64,000 bases of DNA, taken from contig JAQYVX010000004.1 in the NCBI GenBank assembly GCA_030145305.1, forward strand, positions 1 through 64,000, written 5' to 3'. Source of the stretch: Halarcobacter sp. GTDB taxonomy: Bacteria > Campylobacterota > Campylobacteria > Campylobacterales > Arcobacteraceae. The notes below the pieces were generated by a model. The model did no database searches, was not told where the DNA came from, and was given only the letters and a program-made list of their open reading frames with translations. Shown piece by piece: positions 45,630 to 56,736 of the stretch (its first letter is position 1; the number at the start of each line of letters is the position of its first letter). The position numbers and the translations under genes are program-made.

Positions 45630-46463
45630 ATGAAAGTTAAATTAGCTGCGAATTATGGATTCTGTTTTGGAGTTAAAAGAGCAATAAAAATTGCTGAAGG
45701 CTATGAAAATTCAGCAACAATGGGACCATTAATTCATAATAAAGATGAAATAAATAGACTACAAAATGACTATAATGTAGGACTTTATAATAAGTTAGAT
45801 GAAGTAAAAGAAAAAGATACAATAATTATTAGAACTCATGGAATACCAAAACAAGATTTAAAGGACTTAAGAGCAAAAGATGCAAAAATAATTAATGCAA
45901 CCTGCCCTTTTGTTACAACTCCACAACAAATTGTGAAAAAAATGTCTGAAGAAAACTATTCAATAATAATTTTTGGAGATGAAGAACATCCTGAAGTAAA
46001 AGGTGTAAAATCTTATGGCAAAAATCAAGATGATGTTCATGTAGTATTAGAACCAAAAGATTTAGAAAATATTAATTTTAAGTACGACAAAATTGCAACG
46101 GTTGCTCAAACTACGAAGAAAAAAGAAGTTTATTTAGAGATTGTAAATACTCTAATTCTAAAAAATAAAGAAGTTAGAGTATTTAATACAATTTGTGATG
46201 CTACTTTTGAAAATCAAGATGCAGCTAGAGAACTTTCAAATGAAGTAGATGTTATGCTTGTTATTGGAGGAAAAAATTCATCAAATACTAAGCAACTTCA
46301 CTCAATTTGTCTTGAAAACTGCAAAGATTCTTACTTAATTGAAAATGCCACTGAGCTAGAAGAATTATGGTTTAAAGACAAAAATATATGTGGGATAACA
46401 GCGGGTGCCTCAACTCCTGACTGGATAATACAACAAGTAGTAAAGCAAATAGAGGAATACTAG
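45630..46463 (+). CDS. ispH: 4-hydroxy-3-methylbut-2-enyl diphosphate reductase
   Basis: Last step of the non-mevalonate isoprenoid pathway, giving IPP and DMAPP. It has 277 residues. The Fe-S cysteines are in YGFCFGVKRAI (Cys12), NATCPFVTTPQ and NTICDATFENQ; the substrate motifs RTHGIP, TVAQTTKK and TAGASTPDWI are present. It follows aroA after 45 bases. Confidence 0.97.
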   Translation: MKVKLAANYGFCFGVKRAIKIAEGYENSATMGPLIHNKDEINRLQNDYNVGLYNKLDEVKEKDTIIIRTHGIPKQDLKDLRAKDAKIINATCPFVTTPQQIVKKMSEENYSIIIFGDEEHPEVKGVKSYGKNQDDVHVVLEPKDLENINFKYDKIATVAQTTKKKEVYLEIVNTLILKNKEVRVFNTICDATFENQDAARELSNEVDVMLVIGGKNSSNTKQLHSICLENCKDSYLIENATELEELWFKDKNICGITAGASTPDWIIQQVVKQIEEY

Positions 46464-46489
46464 TTAATTTTATTTAAGTAAAATTTGGA

Positions 46490-46495
46490 TATAAT
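46490..46495 (+). promoter_or_regulatory. -10 element (TATAAT) before rpsA
   Basis: Perfect TATAAT 41 bases before the rpsA ATG, suggesting rpsA can be transcribed separately from aroA-ispH. Confidence 0.45.
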
Positions 46496-46535
46496 CTTCA
46501 CCATTTAAGAAAAACGGTTAATATGAAGGAATAAA

Positions 46536-48188
46536 ATGGGTATCGAAGATATAGAAATTGGTGAAGACTTTGATTTTGAGCAAATGTTAAATGAGTCTTT
46601 TGAGAATACTGAAAATAACTCTGTAGTTGATGGTGTAATTGTAGAAATTACTAGTGAAAATGTACTTGTTGACGTTGGTCAAAAAATTGAAGGTAGATTA
46701 TATCTATCTGAAATTACTGTAAACGGTGAAGTATTGTTTAAAGAAGGGGATACAATCCCTGTAATGTTAATGGGAACAAAAGGTGAAAGACCTTCGATTT
46801 CTTATAAAAAAGTTCTTCAAAAAGAAAAATTTGATGCTTTTGTTAAAGAGCATGGTGAAGATATTGAAAATGTTACTATTGAAGGTAAAATTATCTCTGT
46901 TAAACAAAGAGGTGGATTTATTATTGAAGATGAGACTGGTTTAGAATACTTTATGCCAATGGCTCAATCTTACTTAAAAGCATTTGGTGCAGTTGGTAAA
47001 AAAGTAAAAGCAAAAGTTTTAAAAGTAAATGCTGCACAAAATTCAATTATTGTTTCTAGAAAAAAATTAATTGAAGAAGCTAAAGTTGAAAAAGATTCAA
47101 AAGTAAATGAAATTTTAGAAAAAAATGAACCTGTAAATGGTACTGTTAAGAAAATTACTTCTTATGGTATGTTTATTGATTTAGGTGGAATTGATGGTCT
47201 TGTTAATTACAATGAGATTTCATATAAAGGTCCTGTTAATCCATCTAATTACTACAATGAAGGTGACGAAGTTTCTGTTGTTGTATTATCTTATGACAAA
47301 ACTAAACAACACTTATCATTATCAATCAAAGCAGCTTTATCAAATCCATGGGAAGAGATTAAAGATGAATTAGATGTTGGAGATACAATTACTGTAACTG
47401 TTTCAAACTTTGAATCATATGGTGCATTTGTTGATTTAGGAAATGATATTGAAGGATTATTACATATTTCTGAAATTTCATGGAATAAAAATCTTAAAAA
47501 TCCAAAAGACTTATTAACATTAGGTGAAGAAGTTAATGTTGAAGTTATTGAATTAAATGTTGAGCAAAAAAGATTAAGAGTATCATTAAAAAACTTACAA
47601 GAAAAACCATTCGCTAAATTTACTAAAGAGCATAAAGTTGGTGATGTAATCACTGGTAAAATTGCTACTTTAACTGATTTTGGGGCATTTGTTACTATTG
47701 GTGATGTTGATGGTCTTTTACATAATGAAGAAGCATCTTGGGAATCAAACGCTAAATGTAAAGCAATTTACAAAAAAGGTGACGAAGTTGAAGTTAAGAT
47801 TATCAAAATTGATAGAGAAAAAGAAAACATCTCTTTATCTGTAAAAGAAATTTCTGACTCTCCAGCTAAAAACTTCCAAAACACTTACAAAATGGGTGAT
47901 ATTGTAAAAGGTGCAGTTAAAGATAAAAAAGACTTTGGTATTTTCATTAAATTAGAAGATAACTTAGACGGACTTATTAGAAATGAAGACTTTGGACCGT
48001 TAGTTCTTGAAGAAGTAAATATTGGCGATGAGTTAGAAGCAGTTGTTGTAAACATTGACACTAGAAAAAATAGAGTTAGATTATCTGTTAAAAGATTAGA
48101 ACAACAACAACAAAGAGAAGTTCTTAAAGCTGTTAATGATGATTCAGGAATGACTCTTGGTGATTTATTAAAAGATCAAATTAAATAG
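46536..48188 (+). CDS. rpsA: 30S ribosomal protein S1
   Basis: A 550-residue RNA-binding protein that helps load mRNA on the 30S subunit. Six S1 (OB-fold) repeats follow one another at about 75-90 residue intervals; the central ones carry the SYGMFIDLGGIDGLVNYNEIS and SYGAFVDLGNDIEGLLHISEIS type core. Length and repeat number match the complete bacterial form. It lies 72 bases after ispH and 28 before serA. Confidence 0.96.
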   Translation: MGIEDIEIGEDFDFEQMLNESFENTENNSVVDGVIVEITSENVLVDVGQKIEGRLYLSEITVNGEVLFKEGDTIPVMLMGTKGERPSISYKKVLQKEKFDAFVKEHGEDIENVTIEGKIISVKQRGGFIIEDETGLEYFMPMAQSYLKAFGAVGKKVKAKVLKVNAAQNSIIVSRKKLIEEAKVEKDSKVNEILEKNEPVNGTVKKITSYGMFIDLGGIDGLVNYNEISYKGPVNPSNYYNEGDEVSVVVLSYDKTKQHLSLSIKAALSNPWEEIKDELDVGDTITVTVSNFESYGAFVDLGNDIEGLLHISEISWNKNLKNPKDLLTLGEEVNVEVIELNVEQKRLRVSLKNLQEKPFAKFTKEHKVGDVITGKIATLTDFGAFVTIGDVDGLLHNEEASWESNAKCKAIYKKGDEVEVKIIKIDREKENISLSVKEISDSPAKNFQNTYKMGDIVKGAVKDKKDFGIFIKLEDNLDGLIRNEDFGPLVLEEVNIGDELEAVVVNIDTRKNRVRLSVKRLEQQQQREVLKAVNDDSGMTLGDLLKDQIK

Positions 48189-48216
48189 AGATTAAATAAA
48201 TAAGGAAATTAGGAAA

Positions 48217-49803
48217 ATGAGTAAACATACAATTGTAGTTTGTGACCATATCCATGAAGACGGATTAAATATTTTAAAGAATACAGAAGATGTAAATTAT
48301 GTATATGCTGCGGATATCGATAAAGTTGCACTATTAGATGTAATTAAAGATGCAGATGTAGCAATTACTAGATCATCGACTGATGTCAACGAGACATTTT
48401 TATCCGCAGCAAGCAACCTAAAAGCTATTATTAGAGCTGGGGTTGGTTATGACAATGTTGATATGGAAGGTTGTAGTAAAAGAGGAATAATCGCAATGAA
48501 TGTTCCTACAGCAAACACAATTGCTGCTGTAGAATTAACTATGGCTCACATGCTTTCTTGTATGAGAAAATTTCCTTATGCTCACAACCAATTAAAACAA
48601 GATAGAATTTGGAAAAGAGAAGATTGGTATGGTAATGAACTTTATGGTAAAAAACTAGGAGTTATTGGTTTTGGTAACATAGGACATAGAGTTGCATTAA
48701 GAGCTAAATCATTTGAAATGGACGTAGTAACATATGATCCATATATTCCTTCAACAAAAGCAACTGATTTAGGTGTTGAATTTACAACTTCTTTTGAAGA
48801 TATTTTATCTTGTGATATTATTACAATTCATACACCAAAGAATACTGAAACTATCAATATTATTGGTGAAAATGAAATCGCCAAAATGAAAGATGGTGTT
48901 ATCTTAATTAACTGTGCTAGAGGTGGATTATATAATGAAGATGCTTTATATAACAATCTTAAATCAGGAAAAATTAAAATGGCTGGAATTGATGTATTCG
49001 TCAAAGAACCAGCTATTGATAACAAACTTTTAGATTTACCAAATATAACTGTAACTGCTCATTTAGGTGCAAATACAAGAGAATCTCAAAGAAAAATTGC
49101 AACACAAGCTGCAGAAAATGCAATTGAATCTGCAAGAGGAATTTCATATCCAAATGCCTTAAACTTACCAATTGATGAAAGTAAGATTCCAGCATTTGTT
49201 AAGCCATATATTGAACTTACTCAAAAAATGGCATTTTTAACAGCTCAATCTGATAAATCAGCAATTAGATCTATTCTAGTTTCAGCGCAAGGTGAAATAA
49301 AAGAGTATTTAGATTCTTTAACTACTTTTGCAACAGTTGGAGCATTAAGTGTGGCTGCAGGAGATGAGATCAATTATGTAAATGCTAAATTCTTAGCTCA
49401 AGAAAGAGGTATTACTTTTGAAACAGCAGAGTTGAATCATTGTAGTGGTTATAGCAATAAAGTAACGGTTACTCTAACAACAGAAAAAGGTAAAAGTACA
49501 ATTTCTGGAACTGTATTTGATGATAATGTTCAAAGAATTATCGAATTAAATGGTTTTGATTTTGATATTGAACCAAAAGGGAAAATGATTATTATGAAAA
49601 ATAATGATGTTCCTGGTGTAATTGGTACAGTTGGAAAACTTCTTGGTGATAATAGTGTAAATATTTCAGACTTTAGACTTGCTCGTGGTAAAGATAATAA
49701 AGCACTTGCTATGATTTTAGTAGATGAAGTAATATCAAATGAACTTTTAAACAAAATTAATAATTTAGAAGCTGCGATTTCAGTTTCTTACGCAGAAATT
49801 TAA
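48217..49803 (+). CDS. serA: D-3-phosphoglycerate dehydrogenase
   Basis: First step of serine synthesis. It has 528 residues, the long form with NAD domain, intervening ASB domain and C-terminal ACT domain. RAGVGYDNVDMEGCSKRGI, the cofactor loop LGVIGFGNIGHRVA, INCARGGLYNEDAL and VTAHLGANTRESQ (catalytic histidine) are visible. The ACT domain (about 455-528, MIIMKNNDVPGVIGTVGKLL) suggests serine feedback control. efp follows after 9 bases. Confidence 0.96.
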   Translation: MSKHTIVVCDHIHEDGLNILKNTEDVNYVYAADIDKVALLDVIKDADVAITRSSTDVNETFLSAASNLKAIIRAGVGYDNVDMEGCSKRGIIAMNVPTANTIAAVELTMAHMLSCMRKFPYAHNQLKQDRIWKREDWYGNELYGKKLGVIGFGNIGHRVALRAKSFEMDVVTYDPYIPSTKATDLGVEFTTSFEDILSCDIITIHTPKNTETINIIGENEIAKMKDGVILINCARGGLYNEDALYNNLKSGKIKMAGIDVFVKEPAIDNKLLDLPNITVTAHLGANTRESQRKIATQAAENAIESARGISYPNALNLPIDESKIPAFVKPYIELTQKMAFLTAQSDKSAIRSILVSAQGEIKEYLDSLTTFATVGALSVAAGDEINYVNAKFLAQERGITFETAELNHCSGYSNKVTVTLTTEKGKSTISGTVFDDNVQRIIELNGFDFDIEPKGKMIIMKNNDVPGVIGTVGKLLGDNSVNISDFRLARGKDNKALAMILVDEVISNELLNKINNLEAAISVSYAEI

Positions 49804-49812
49804 GGAGAAACT

Positions 49813-50373
49813 ATGGCTTTAGGAATGAGTGATTTAAAAAAAGGTATGAAAATCGAAGTGGATGGTGTTCCATATAGAATTACAGAATATGCACATGTTA
49901 AACCTGGTAAAGGTGCTGCATTTGTAAGATGTAAAATCAAAAACTTTTTAAACGCAAAAACTATTGAAAAAACATTTCATGCAGGTGATAAATTTGAAAT
50001 TCCAGATTTACAACAAAAAACTATGCAATTTTTATATGATGATGGTGAAATGTTACAGTTTATGGACTCAAATACTTATGATCAAATTGGTTTAACTTAT
50101 GAGCAAGTAGGTGATACTGAAAAATGGATTATTGATGGAATGAATGTTGATATGATGTTTTTTAAAGGTGAAGCAATAACTGTTGAGCCTCCTGCAACTG
50201 TAGAAATGAAGATTGTAGAAACTCCACCAAACTTTAAAGGTGACTCACAAGGTGGTAAAAAACCAGCAACACTTGAATGTGGAGCAGTGGTTCAAATACC
50301 TTTTCACCTAATTGAAGGTGATATTATTAAATGTGATACTAAAACTGGTGATTATTTAGAAAAAGTTAAATAG
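49813..50373 (+). CDS. efp: Translation elongation factor P
   Basis: Relieves ribosome stalling at consecutive prolines. It has 186 residues in three beta-barrel domains. The loop [12 protein letters not shown] carries the lysine (about residue 35) that is modified in many bacteria; the C-terminal [20 protein letters not shown] region is conserved. No modification enzyme (epmA, ymfI, earP) is in the window. Coupled to serA by a 9-base gap with its own AGGAG site. Confidence 0.97.
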   Translation: MALGMSDLKKGMKIEVDGVPYRITEYAHVKPGKGAAFVRCKIKNFLNAKTIEKTFHAGDKFEIPDLQQKTMQFLYDDGEMLQFMDSNTYDQIGLTYEQVGDTEKWIIDGMNVDMMFFKGEAITVEPPATVEMKIVETPPNFKGDSQGGKKPATLECGAVVQIPFHLIEGDIIKCDTKTGDYLEKVK

Positions 50374-50377
50374 CGTT

Positions 50378-50403
50378 AAAAGAGTGAAATAATTCACTCT
50401 TTT
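50378..50403. terminator. Bidirectional terminator, efp / ribD
   Basis: Perfect 11-bp stem AAAAGAGTGAA/TTCACTCTTTT (50378-50388, 50393-50403), 4-base loop, symmetrical A and T runs between convergent genes. Confidence 0.88.
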
Positions 50404-50419
50404 ATCCTTCCTTTTTTTA

Positions 50420-51424
50420 CTATTTCCTCTTTAAATATACTATCTTTTCTTCACCAATATAATTCTCATGAACAATCTCAAAATCCATATCAATTTCATT
50501 TAAAGCATTTAGCCCTTTTCTAATTTTTGGACTTATTAATAATACTAGATAATCTACTCTTTCTTTTAATATTTCTAAGAGATTATATGTTCCTTCTACC
50601 ATTACAAACTTATAATCTAAAAGCTTAAATAAATCATCACTTATAATTACTTCTCTATTAGGAATTTTAAATAAGGGTATATTATTGTCAAAAATTTTAT
50701 TCTTTGAATAAATCATTATATTTGGTGCACGCCCAGCTATAAATCTTGCATCTAAAGTAGGTTTATCTGTTCTAACTGTATTTCCACCTATTAGCATCAA
50801 ATCAGCCTTATCTCTTAAAGCATGGACATATGCTCTAGTTTGATTTGATGAAATTTGTCCATCTATGCAGCCGTTTAATGTTTGTGCCATTTTATAAAAT
50901 ATAAATGTACCTTTCGACCACTTTAAAAATGGATATAAGAGGTCATAAGCTTCTTTTTTCATACAATCAGTACTCACATCTATATTTACACTTTTAAGAG
51001 TTTCTATACCACCTGAAGCTTCATAATTTATATCTTCATGTGCAATGATTACTCTTTTTGGCTTAAGCTCTTTTAGAAGATTTGCACACGATGGTGTTTT
51101 TCCAATATGATTGCAAGGTTCCAAGCTTACATAAACTTCACAATCATTAAAAAAGCCATTATGATTTTTGATTAAATATTCATGTATATCATTAGCACTA
51201 TTTTTAATTTTTATTACATCTTTTGGATATTTTTTTAAATATGCAGCTTTTAAAGCATTAACTTCAGCATGACCTTGCCCTGCTTCTTTATGCGCTTCAA
51301 CTGATAATATTTCACCATTTTTTACTACAGTACAACCAACAGCTGGATTTGGATAAGTTAATAATTGATATTTCCAAGCTTCATCAATTGCCAATTTCAT
51401 ATAAAAATTGTCATCTATTTTCAT
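50420..51424 (-). CDS. ribD: Riboflavin biosynthesis deaminase/reductase
   Basis: Bifunctional enzyme for the second and third steps of riboflavin synthesis. It has 334 residues. The N-terminal deaminase carries the zinc site GHAEVNALKAAYLK and SLEPCNHIGKTPSCANLL; the C-terminal reductase starts near 165 (TFIFYKMAQTLNGCIDGQIS) and contains LMLIGGNTVRTDKPTLDAR. The reductase part is somewhat shorter than in E. coli RibD (367 residues in total). Single gene between terminators. Confidence 0.94.
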   Translation of the reverse strand: MKIDDNFYMKLAIDEAWKYQLLTYPNPAVGCTVVKNGEILSVEAHKEAGQGHAEVNALKAAYLKKYPKDVIKIKNSANDIHEYLIKNHNGFFNDCEVYVSLEPCNHIGKTPSCANLLKELKPKRVIIAHEDINYEASGGIETLKSVNIDVSTDCMKKEAYDLLYPFLKWSKGTFIFYKMAQTLNGCIDGQISSNQTRAYVHALRDKADLMLIGGNTVRTDKPTLDARFIAGRAPNIMIYSKNKIFDNNIPLFKIPNREVIISDDLFKLLDYKFVMVEGTYNLLEILKERVDYLVLLISPKIRKGLNALNEIDMDFEIVHENYIGEEKIVYLKRK

Positions 51425-51455
51425 CTATTACTCTTCTTTTCTATTTTTTAGATAT

Positions 51456-51490
51456 AAAAAAAGGAAGCTGAATATTCAACTTCCTTTTTA
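51456..51490 (-). terminator. Terminator of the infB-rbfA-rimP operon
   Basis: Long near-perfect stem (AAAAAGGAAG with CTTCCTTTTT, continued through a TGAATATTCA palindrome, one mismatch) followed on the minus strand by T residues, 30 bases after rimP. Confidence 0.85.
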
Positions 51491-51521
51491 ATATTTTAAT
51501 ATTTTGATTTAAATGCTAATT

Positions 51522-51950
51522 CTACCATTCAAAATATGTAGAAGCTGAAGAGATTTCATTATAAGTTATAACTTCTTCACCCTCTTCTGTTTTTATCTTT
51601 ATTTCATTCTCATCAGCGCTTAAAAGTTCACCCTTAAGAATATTTTTTTCAAAATCTTTTACTCTAACTTTTTCACCAATAGAACCTATAAAATGTTGAG
51701 GCCTTTTTAGTTTTCTCTCAATTCCAGGAGAGCTTACTTCTAAAATATAATTTCCATTCATTGGCTCATCAATATCCAAAACAGGGGATATCATTCTAGA
51801 AATTTCTGCACATTTATCTAGTGAGACACCATCTTTATTAGTTACAAACACTCTAAAAATATTATTTGCATTCTCTTTAGTTGTAACAATATCATAAAGC
51901 TCTGCTCCACAACCACGTACAACTATTTCAATTGATTCTTCTAAATTCAT
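51522..51950 (-). CDS. rimP: Ribosome maturation factor RimP
   Basis: A 142-residue 30S assembly factor. Two small domains: the N-terminal part with [22 protein letters not shown] and [15 protein letters not shown], then [20 protein letters not shown] and a C-terminal Sm-like barrel. Its ATG overlaps the rbfA stop by 4 bases. The order infB-rbfA-rimP is the Campylobacterota one. Confidence 0.93.
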   Translation of the reverse strand: MNLEESIEIVVRGCGAELYDIVTTKENANNIFRVFVTNKDGVSLDKCAEISRMISPVLDIDEPMNGNYILEVSSPGIERKLKRPQHFIGSIGEKVRVKDFEKNILKGELLSADENEIKIKTEEGEEVITYNEISSASTYFEW

Positions 51951-52300
51951 GATTCACTCTTTTTTTGAATTTGCCTAAATAAATCCTCAATATTTCTTGA
52001 AGATTCTAATGAAGTGTCATTAATAAATTTAAATGTAGGACATTTATACCAACCTGTACTAGCTAATACATATGATTTAATTCTTCCATTAGCTTTTGTT
52101 AAAGCAGAAATTACGCCAGGTATTTCTTTTAACTCAAAATCACTACCATCAAAATAAACTATAGCATCGTATTTACCATTTTTACAGTTAACTCCTGTAA
52201 TTGGTAATGAATTTATTCTACTATCACTTAAAGTAGATAAGGCTTCGGGAACCAGCTCCATTAGGAGTGATTCCGTTCTTTGTATATTAATACTTTTCAA
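51947..52300 (-). CDS. rbfA: Ribosome-binding factor A
   Basis: A 117-residue 30S maturation factor with a KH-like fold. The N-terminal helix [17 protein letters not shown], followed by [16 protein letters not shown] and the C-terminal [21 protein letters not shown], fits the family. Lies 12 bases after infB and is coupled to rimP. Confidence 0.9.
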   Translation of the reverse strand: MKSINIQRTESLLMELVPEALSTLSDSRINSLPITGVNCKNGKYDAIVYFDGSDFELKEIPGVISALTKANGRIKSYVLASTGWYKCPTFKFINDTSLESSRNIEDLFRQIQKKSES

Positions 52301-52311
52301 ATCTCAGCTCT

Positions 52312-55077
52312 CTAATCGTCAATATGAACTTTTTCTTCAATCTGTATAAATGTTTCAATAAAATCCCCGGCTTTAATATCATTGAATTTTTCAAACATAA
52401 TACCACATTCATAACCATTTGCAACTTCTTTAGCATCATCTTTAAATCTTTTTAATGATGCGATTTTACCTGTATAAGTAACAACTCCATCTCTAATGAT
52501 TCTAGCATGACCACCTCTAATTACTTTTCCATCAGTTACTAAACAACCAGCAACAGTTCCAACTTTAGGAACTACAAATGTATCTCTAACTTCTGCTTGT
52601 CCTGTATTTTCTTCTCTAATAACAGCACTCATCATTCCAGATAATGCATCTTTAACATCATCAATTAAATCATAAATAATAGAATAAGTATTAATTGTAA
52701 CACCATCGGCTTTTGCTTTTTGTTTAACAGCACCTGTAGGTCTTACATTAAATCCTAAAATAATACATCCTTCAGATGCACCAGCTAGAACTAAGTCAGA
52801 TTCTGTAATTCCACCAACACCTGCATGAATTACTTTTACTTTTACTTCTTCATTTGCAATTTTTTCTAATGAACCTTTAATAGCTTCAAGTGAACCACCA
52901 ACATCAGTTTTAATAATTACTGGAAGTTGTTTAATCTTACCTTCTGCAATTAATCCACTCATCTCTTCAAGTGATACTTTAGTCGATTTAGAAAGTTCTT
53001 TTGCTCTTGCATGCTCAGCTCTTGTTGTTGCTATTTCTCTAGCTTCTTTGTCAGAATCTTGAGCTACCATAACAGAACCAGCTGCAGGAACATTACCTAA
53101 ACCTAAAACATTTCCAGTTTCAGAAAGTCCAAGTTTTTTTACAGGTTTACCTAAATCATTTGTAATTGCTTTAACTCTACCAAAAGTAGTATCACAAACA
53201 ATGTTATCACCAATTTTAAGTTCACCATTTTGAACAATAACAGTTGCAATTGGTCCTCTTCCTTTTTCTAAAGAAGATTCAACAACAGTTGCTTTTGCTT
53301 TTGCAGTTGGATCTGCTTTAAGCTCTAATAGTTCTGCTTGTAAAAGAATATTTTCAAGTAAGTCATCTATTCCCATTCCTGTATGAGCAGAAACACCAAT
53401 AAACTCAGTATCTCCACCCCAATCAACAGGAGTCATTTCTTTTTCTGCCATTTGAGCTTTAACCATATCCATGTTAGCACTCTCTTTATCCATTTTATTA
53501 ACCGCAATTATAATTGGACATCCAGATGCTTTCGCATGAGAAATAACTTCTTCTGTTTGTGGCATAACACCATCATCAGCAGCAACAACAATAATAATAA
53601 CATCAGTTACACTAGCACCTCTTACTCTCATAGCTGAGAACGCAGCATGTCCTGGAGTATCTACAAATGTAATCTTTTTGCCATCTTTAGTAATTGTGTA
53701 AGATGAAATATGTTGTGTAATTCCACCAGCTTCACCAGCTGCTGTTTTAGAAACTCTAATTTTGTCAAGTAATGATGTTTTACCATGGTCAACGTGACCC
53801 ATAATTGTAACAACAGGAGGTCTAGTAACGAAATTTGAATCATCAACATCTTCGTCAAGATACTCTTCCACATAATTAACATCTTCTAAAGCATCTTTTA
53901 CTTCAACTTCAATTCCAAACTCTTCACCAAGAATTTCTAATTCATCTTGTTTTAAGAAGTCATTTTTTGTAACTAGCATTCCTAATCCAAAAAGTACTGA
54001 AATAACTTCTGAAGGAGATTTTCCACAAGCTTCTGCGAACTCATAAACTCTTACATCTTCAGGAATTGTTATATTTGTAATTTCAATAGCTTCTTCAACT
54101 CTTTTTATTCTCTTCTTTCTTCTTCCTCTTTTTAAACCTTGTGGTCTATTTCCAAAGGCAGCAGGTCTTGAAGATCTTGTTTGTTTTTTATCATTATTTT
54201 GAGGTTTATTCTCTTCAAGAAATTTTGAGTTATCCGATAATCCCATATCAAGTAAAACAACTTCTTCACCTAAAAGTGATTCTTCATTTCTACTGTTATT
54301 ATTGTTGTTATTATAATCTTCTTTTGGATTTCTTTCTAATTGAATAACTTTTCCATGATCATGTGATCTAGCAATTGGTTTCTTTTTTTCTTTTTTCTTA
54401 CTTGCTATTTTAGAGTTTAATAAATCATCTTTTTTTGAATTATCATTTCCACCAAGTATTTCACTTAATGACTTCATAGATTTTCTAGGTTGTTGACCTG
54501 GAACTGATGAATTATTATGATTAATTGTAGGACTAGGAGCCTCTTCTTTTGGCTTCTTCTTCTTTACAATTTTTAATCCTCTTCTTTTAGGAATAATTTT
54601 TTTAGGAGATATACTTTTTACAGTATCAGCTTCAACTGCTTCTTCTTTTTTTGTTTCTATTTTTGTTTCTATTTTTACTTCTTCTTTTACTTCTGTTTCT
54701 TTTTTAACTTCCGCTTCTATTTCTACTTTAACTTCAGTTTTTTGCTCTTCAACTTTTGTATTAACTTCTGTCTTAGATTCATTCGTTGTTTCTGTTTTCA
54801 CTTCTGTTGAAGGCTCAACAGAGCTTACATCTTCTTTTGTTTCTTCTATTACTTCTGTTTTTACTTCTGTTTTTTTTATTTTAGCAGCTGGTTTTTTTGG
54901 AAGTTTAGCACTTTTACCAGTCATGATATAGTTTGCAATTTCTTCTGCATCTTCAAATGATACATTAGTTTGAGGTGATTTAAGTTCAATCCCTAAATCT
55001 TTGGCTTTGCTAATCACTTCGTTACTGCTAGCACCAGCCTCTTCAGCAATTTCGTATACTCTTACGTTATCTGACAT
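52312..55077 (-). CDS. infB: Translation initiation factor IF-2
   Basis: A 921-residue GTPase that places initiator tRNA on the ribosome. An N-terminal IF2_N-like domain (1-55) is followed by a low-complexity Lys/Glu/Thr/Val linker (about 65-165) with repeated KTEVK/KTETK units, a basic region, and a second IF2_N (about 335-390). The GTPase domain begins near 420: [11 protein letters not shown] (P-loop), [15 protein letters not shown] and SAHTG. The C-terminal domains (about 590-921) are complete. It overlaps the upstream ylxR gene by 11 bases. Confidence 0.97.
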   Translation of the reverse strand: MSDNVRVYEIAEEAGASSNEVISKAKDLGIELKSPQTNVSFEDAEEIANYIMTGKSAKLPKKPAAKIKKTEVKTEVIEETKEDVSSVEPSTEVKTETTNESKTEVNTKVEEQKTEVKVEIEAEVKKETEVKEEVKIETKIETKKEEAVEADTVKSISPKKIIPKRRGLKIVKKKKPKEEAPSPTINHNNSSVPGQQPRKSMKSLSEILGGNDNSKKDDLLNSKIASKKKEKKKPIARSHDHGKVIQLERNPKEDYNNNNNNSRNEESLLGEEVVLLDMGLSDNSKFLEENKPQNNDKKQTRSSRPAAFGNRPQGLKRGRRKKRIKRVEEAIEITNITIPEDVRVYEFAEACGKSPSEVISVLFGLGMLVTKNDFLKQDELEILGEEFGIEVEVKDALEDVNYVEEYLDEDVDDSNFVTRPPVVTIMGHVDHGKTSLLDKIRVSKTAAGEAGGITQHISSYTITKDGKKITFVDTPGHAAFSAMRVRGASVTDVIIIVVAADDGVMPQTEEVISHAKASGCPIIIAVNKMDKESANMDMVKAQMAEKEMTPVDWGGDTEFIGVSAHTGMGIDDLLENILLQAELLELKADPTAKAKATVVESSLEKGRGPIATVIVQNGELKIGDNIVCDTTFGRVKAITNDLGKPVKKLGLSETGNVLGLGNVPAAGSVMVAQDSDKEAREIATTRAEHARAKELSKSTKVSLEEMSGLIAEGKIKQLPVIIKTDVGGSLEAIKGSLEKIANEEVKVKVIHAGVGGITESDLVLAGASEGCIILGFNVRPTGAVKQKAKADGVTINTYSIIYDLIDDVKDALSGMMSAVIREENTGQAEVRDTFVVPKVGTVAGCLVTDGKVIRGGHARIIRDGVVTYTGKIASLKRFKDDAKEVANGYECGIMFEKFNDIKAGDFIETFIQIEEKVHIDD

Positions 55078-55345
55078 GCGTTAATATCTCCTTAAGTTGT
55101 CCTATATAGTCGTCTTTATTTCTACACTCTCTATAAAGAGCTTTTTCTATTTTTTTGTAATCTTTTTGATTGCTTTGTTTATGTTCAAGAATTGAAATAC
55201 AATCATTGCAGATATAAAAACTTCTACCATTGTGATTAAATGGTACAAGTTTTTTATCTTCACACTTCAAACGAAGTAGTTTTTTTTGTTCAAATTTGTT
55301 TCGACAAATCACACAAGTTCGAATAGGTTTTATCAAAATAGCCAA
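55067..55345 (-). CDS. YlxR family (DUF448) RNA-binding protein
   Basis: A 92-residue basic protein. RTCVICRNKFEQKKLLRL and RSFYICNDCI are the YlxR signature; the four cysteines may shape the fold. In most bacteria ylxR lies between nusA and infB, and some YlxR proteins bind RNA or affect RNase P. It overlaps infB by 11 bases and lies 34 bases after thrB. Confidence 0.9.
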   Translation of the reverse strand: MAILIKPIRTCVICRNKFEQKKLLRLKCEDKKLVPFNHNGRSFYICNDCISILEHKQSNQKDYKKIEKALYRECRNKDDYIGQLKEILTHVR

Positions 55346-55379
55346 TATTATACCTAACTTTTACTTAATTGTATAGTTA

Positions 55380-56261
55380 TTAATTTTCAACTATAACCCC
55401 ATGATTATCAAAATCCTTAGTTAGGACTCTAAAATGAGGATATTTTTTCTTTAATTCTTTTTCAATTCTTTGTGCATCTGCATTATATGCAAGAGAGAAG
55501 AGAGTCGAACCAGAGCCTGATAGAGTACTCATTAAAGAACCATTTTTAAGTGATGTTTTTTGAACATCAAATAATTCTGGCATTTGTTTCATTCTATATT
55601 TTTGATGAAATTTATCTAGTGATGCAATTCGTAACATTTCCCAATCTTGACTTATAAATGCAGCTGCTAATAATGAAGAATGTGAAATATTAAAAATAGC
55701 ATCCTCTTTTGAATATTTGTAAGGCAAAGACTTTCGTGATAATTGAGTAGACATCGGTCTATTTGGAATTACTACAATTGCTTTTAAACTTTTTGGCATA
55801 TCTTTTCTAATATAACTTACTTCATTGTCTTGCACCGTTGCAACATTAAATCCACCCATAACTGCGGGAGTAATATTATCTGGATGATTCTCATAAGCAA
55901 GTGCTAAATTTAAAAGTTTCTCTTTTTCAAGCTCAATTCCCTCAATTGCATAAGCACTAGCAATTGCTGAAACAATAACAGCGGAAGAACTTCCTAAACC
56001 ACGTGAAAGTGGAATTTCATTATAAAATTCGAATCTAAAATGTCTTTTTTTATGTGATAAATTATGATAAAAATCATTAAAAATAGCAATAAACATATTA
56101 TTGTCTTTTAATACAGGATTATTAGAACCCTCACCTCTTAATGAAACACTATGAAATTTTGATGGCTTTATAATAACTTGATTATGTAATGAAATAGCCA
56201 GTCCTAATGTATCAAATCCAGGTCCTAAATTTGCACTGGTAGCTGGAACGCTTATCTTCAA
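55380..56261 (-). CDS. thrB: Homoserine kinase
   Basis: A GHMP kinase making O-phosphohomoserine, the substrate of ThrC. It has 293 residues. [18 protein letters not shown] at the N-terminus, the phosphate loop [17 protein letters not shown] (about 84-100) and the C-terminal [15 protein letters not shown] are diagnostic. It lies 11 bases after the TsaB-like gene, as in Campylobacter. Confidence 0.96.
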   Translation of the reverse strand: MKISVPATSANLGPGFDTLGLAISLHNQVIIKPSKFHSVSLRGEGSNNPVLKDNNMFIAIFNDFYHNLSHKKRHFRFEFYNEIPLSRGLGSSSAVIVSAIASAYAIEGIELEKEKLLNLALAYENHPDNITPAVMGGFNVATVQDNEVSYIRKDMPKSLKAIVVIPNRPMSTQLSRKSLPYKYSKEDAIFNISHSSLLAAAFISQDWEMLRIASLDKFHQKYRMKQMPELFDVQKTSLKNGSLMSTLSGSGSTLFSLAYNADAQRIEKELKKKYPHFRVLTKDFDNHGVIVEN

Positions 56262-56272
56262 CTCTTTTCCTT

Positions 56273-56734
56273 TTAAACTGCAGGTAGATTATATATTGGT
56301 AATGTATTTTCCGAAAACTTTAGATTATTTATAACCTTAGGTAATTCAAAGGCTGACATTCTAGTATTATTTTCTAAAAAGTCTACTTTAATTTCTTCAT
56401 CACAATTTACATTTGGTATAAAATACTTTTTTCCTAGTGCTTTTATTGGTGAATTTTGATTAAAAGAGAAGCCACTACAAGCTTTTAAATCTATATTTTT
56501 TGAAATACTAATTGTTTTTAAAAATACATATGCAACTTTTATAGCCATGTAAGAGCCAGGAGTATTTACATAATATATTCTATCTAAATGATATTTTTTT
56601 AAAATTTCTATAAAAAGCATAGGTAAAACATCAGAGGTTTTTCCTTCATCTTCATATGTCTTAACTAAATTTTTATTTTCATAAATACCTACTAATAAAG
56701 GTTTTGAAATACTTATAACTAAAACTTCTGTCAT
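56273..56734 (-). CDS. TsaB-like tRNA threonylcarbamoyladenosine factor (short)
   Basis: A 153-residue ASKHA-like protein. [20 protein letters not shown] at the start and [20 protein letters not shown] in the middle match the TsaB N-terminal lobe, in which GPGSFTGLRIG is the usual form. At 153 residues it is much shorter than E. coli TsaB (231), lacking most of the second lobe, as in related Campylobacterota. TsaB scaffolds TsaD for t6A37 synthesis in tRNA. It sits 2 bases after lpxC and before thrB. Confidence 0.72.
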   Translation of the reverse strand: MTEVLVISISKPLLVGIYENKNLVKTYEDEGKTSDVLPMLFIEILKKYHLDRIYYVNTPGSYMAIKVAYVFLKTISISKNIDLKACSGFSFNQNSPIKALGKKYFIPNVNCDEEIKVDFLENNTRMSAFELPKVINNLKFSENTLPIYNLPAV

Positions 56735-56736
56735 AA

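Noticed and set aside
47291-47653. 120-residue minus-strand frame inside rpsA
   Set aside because: Antisense to the S1 repeats; no start signals and no recognisable domain.
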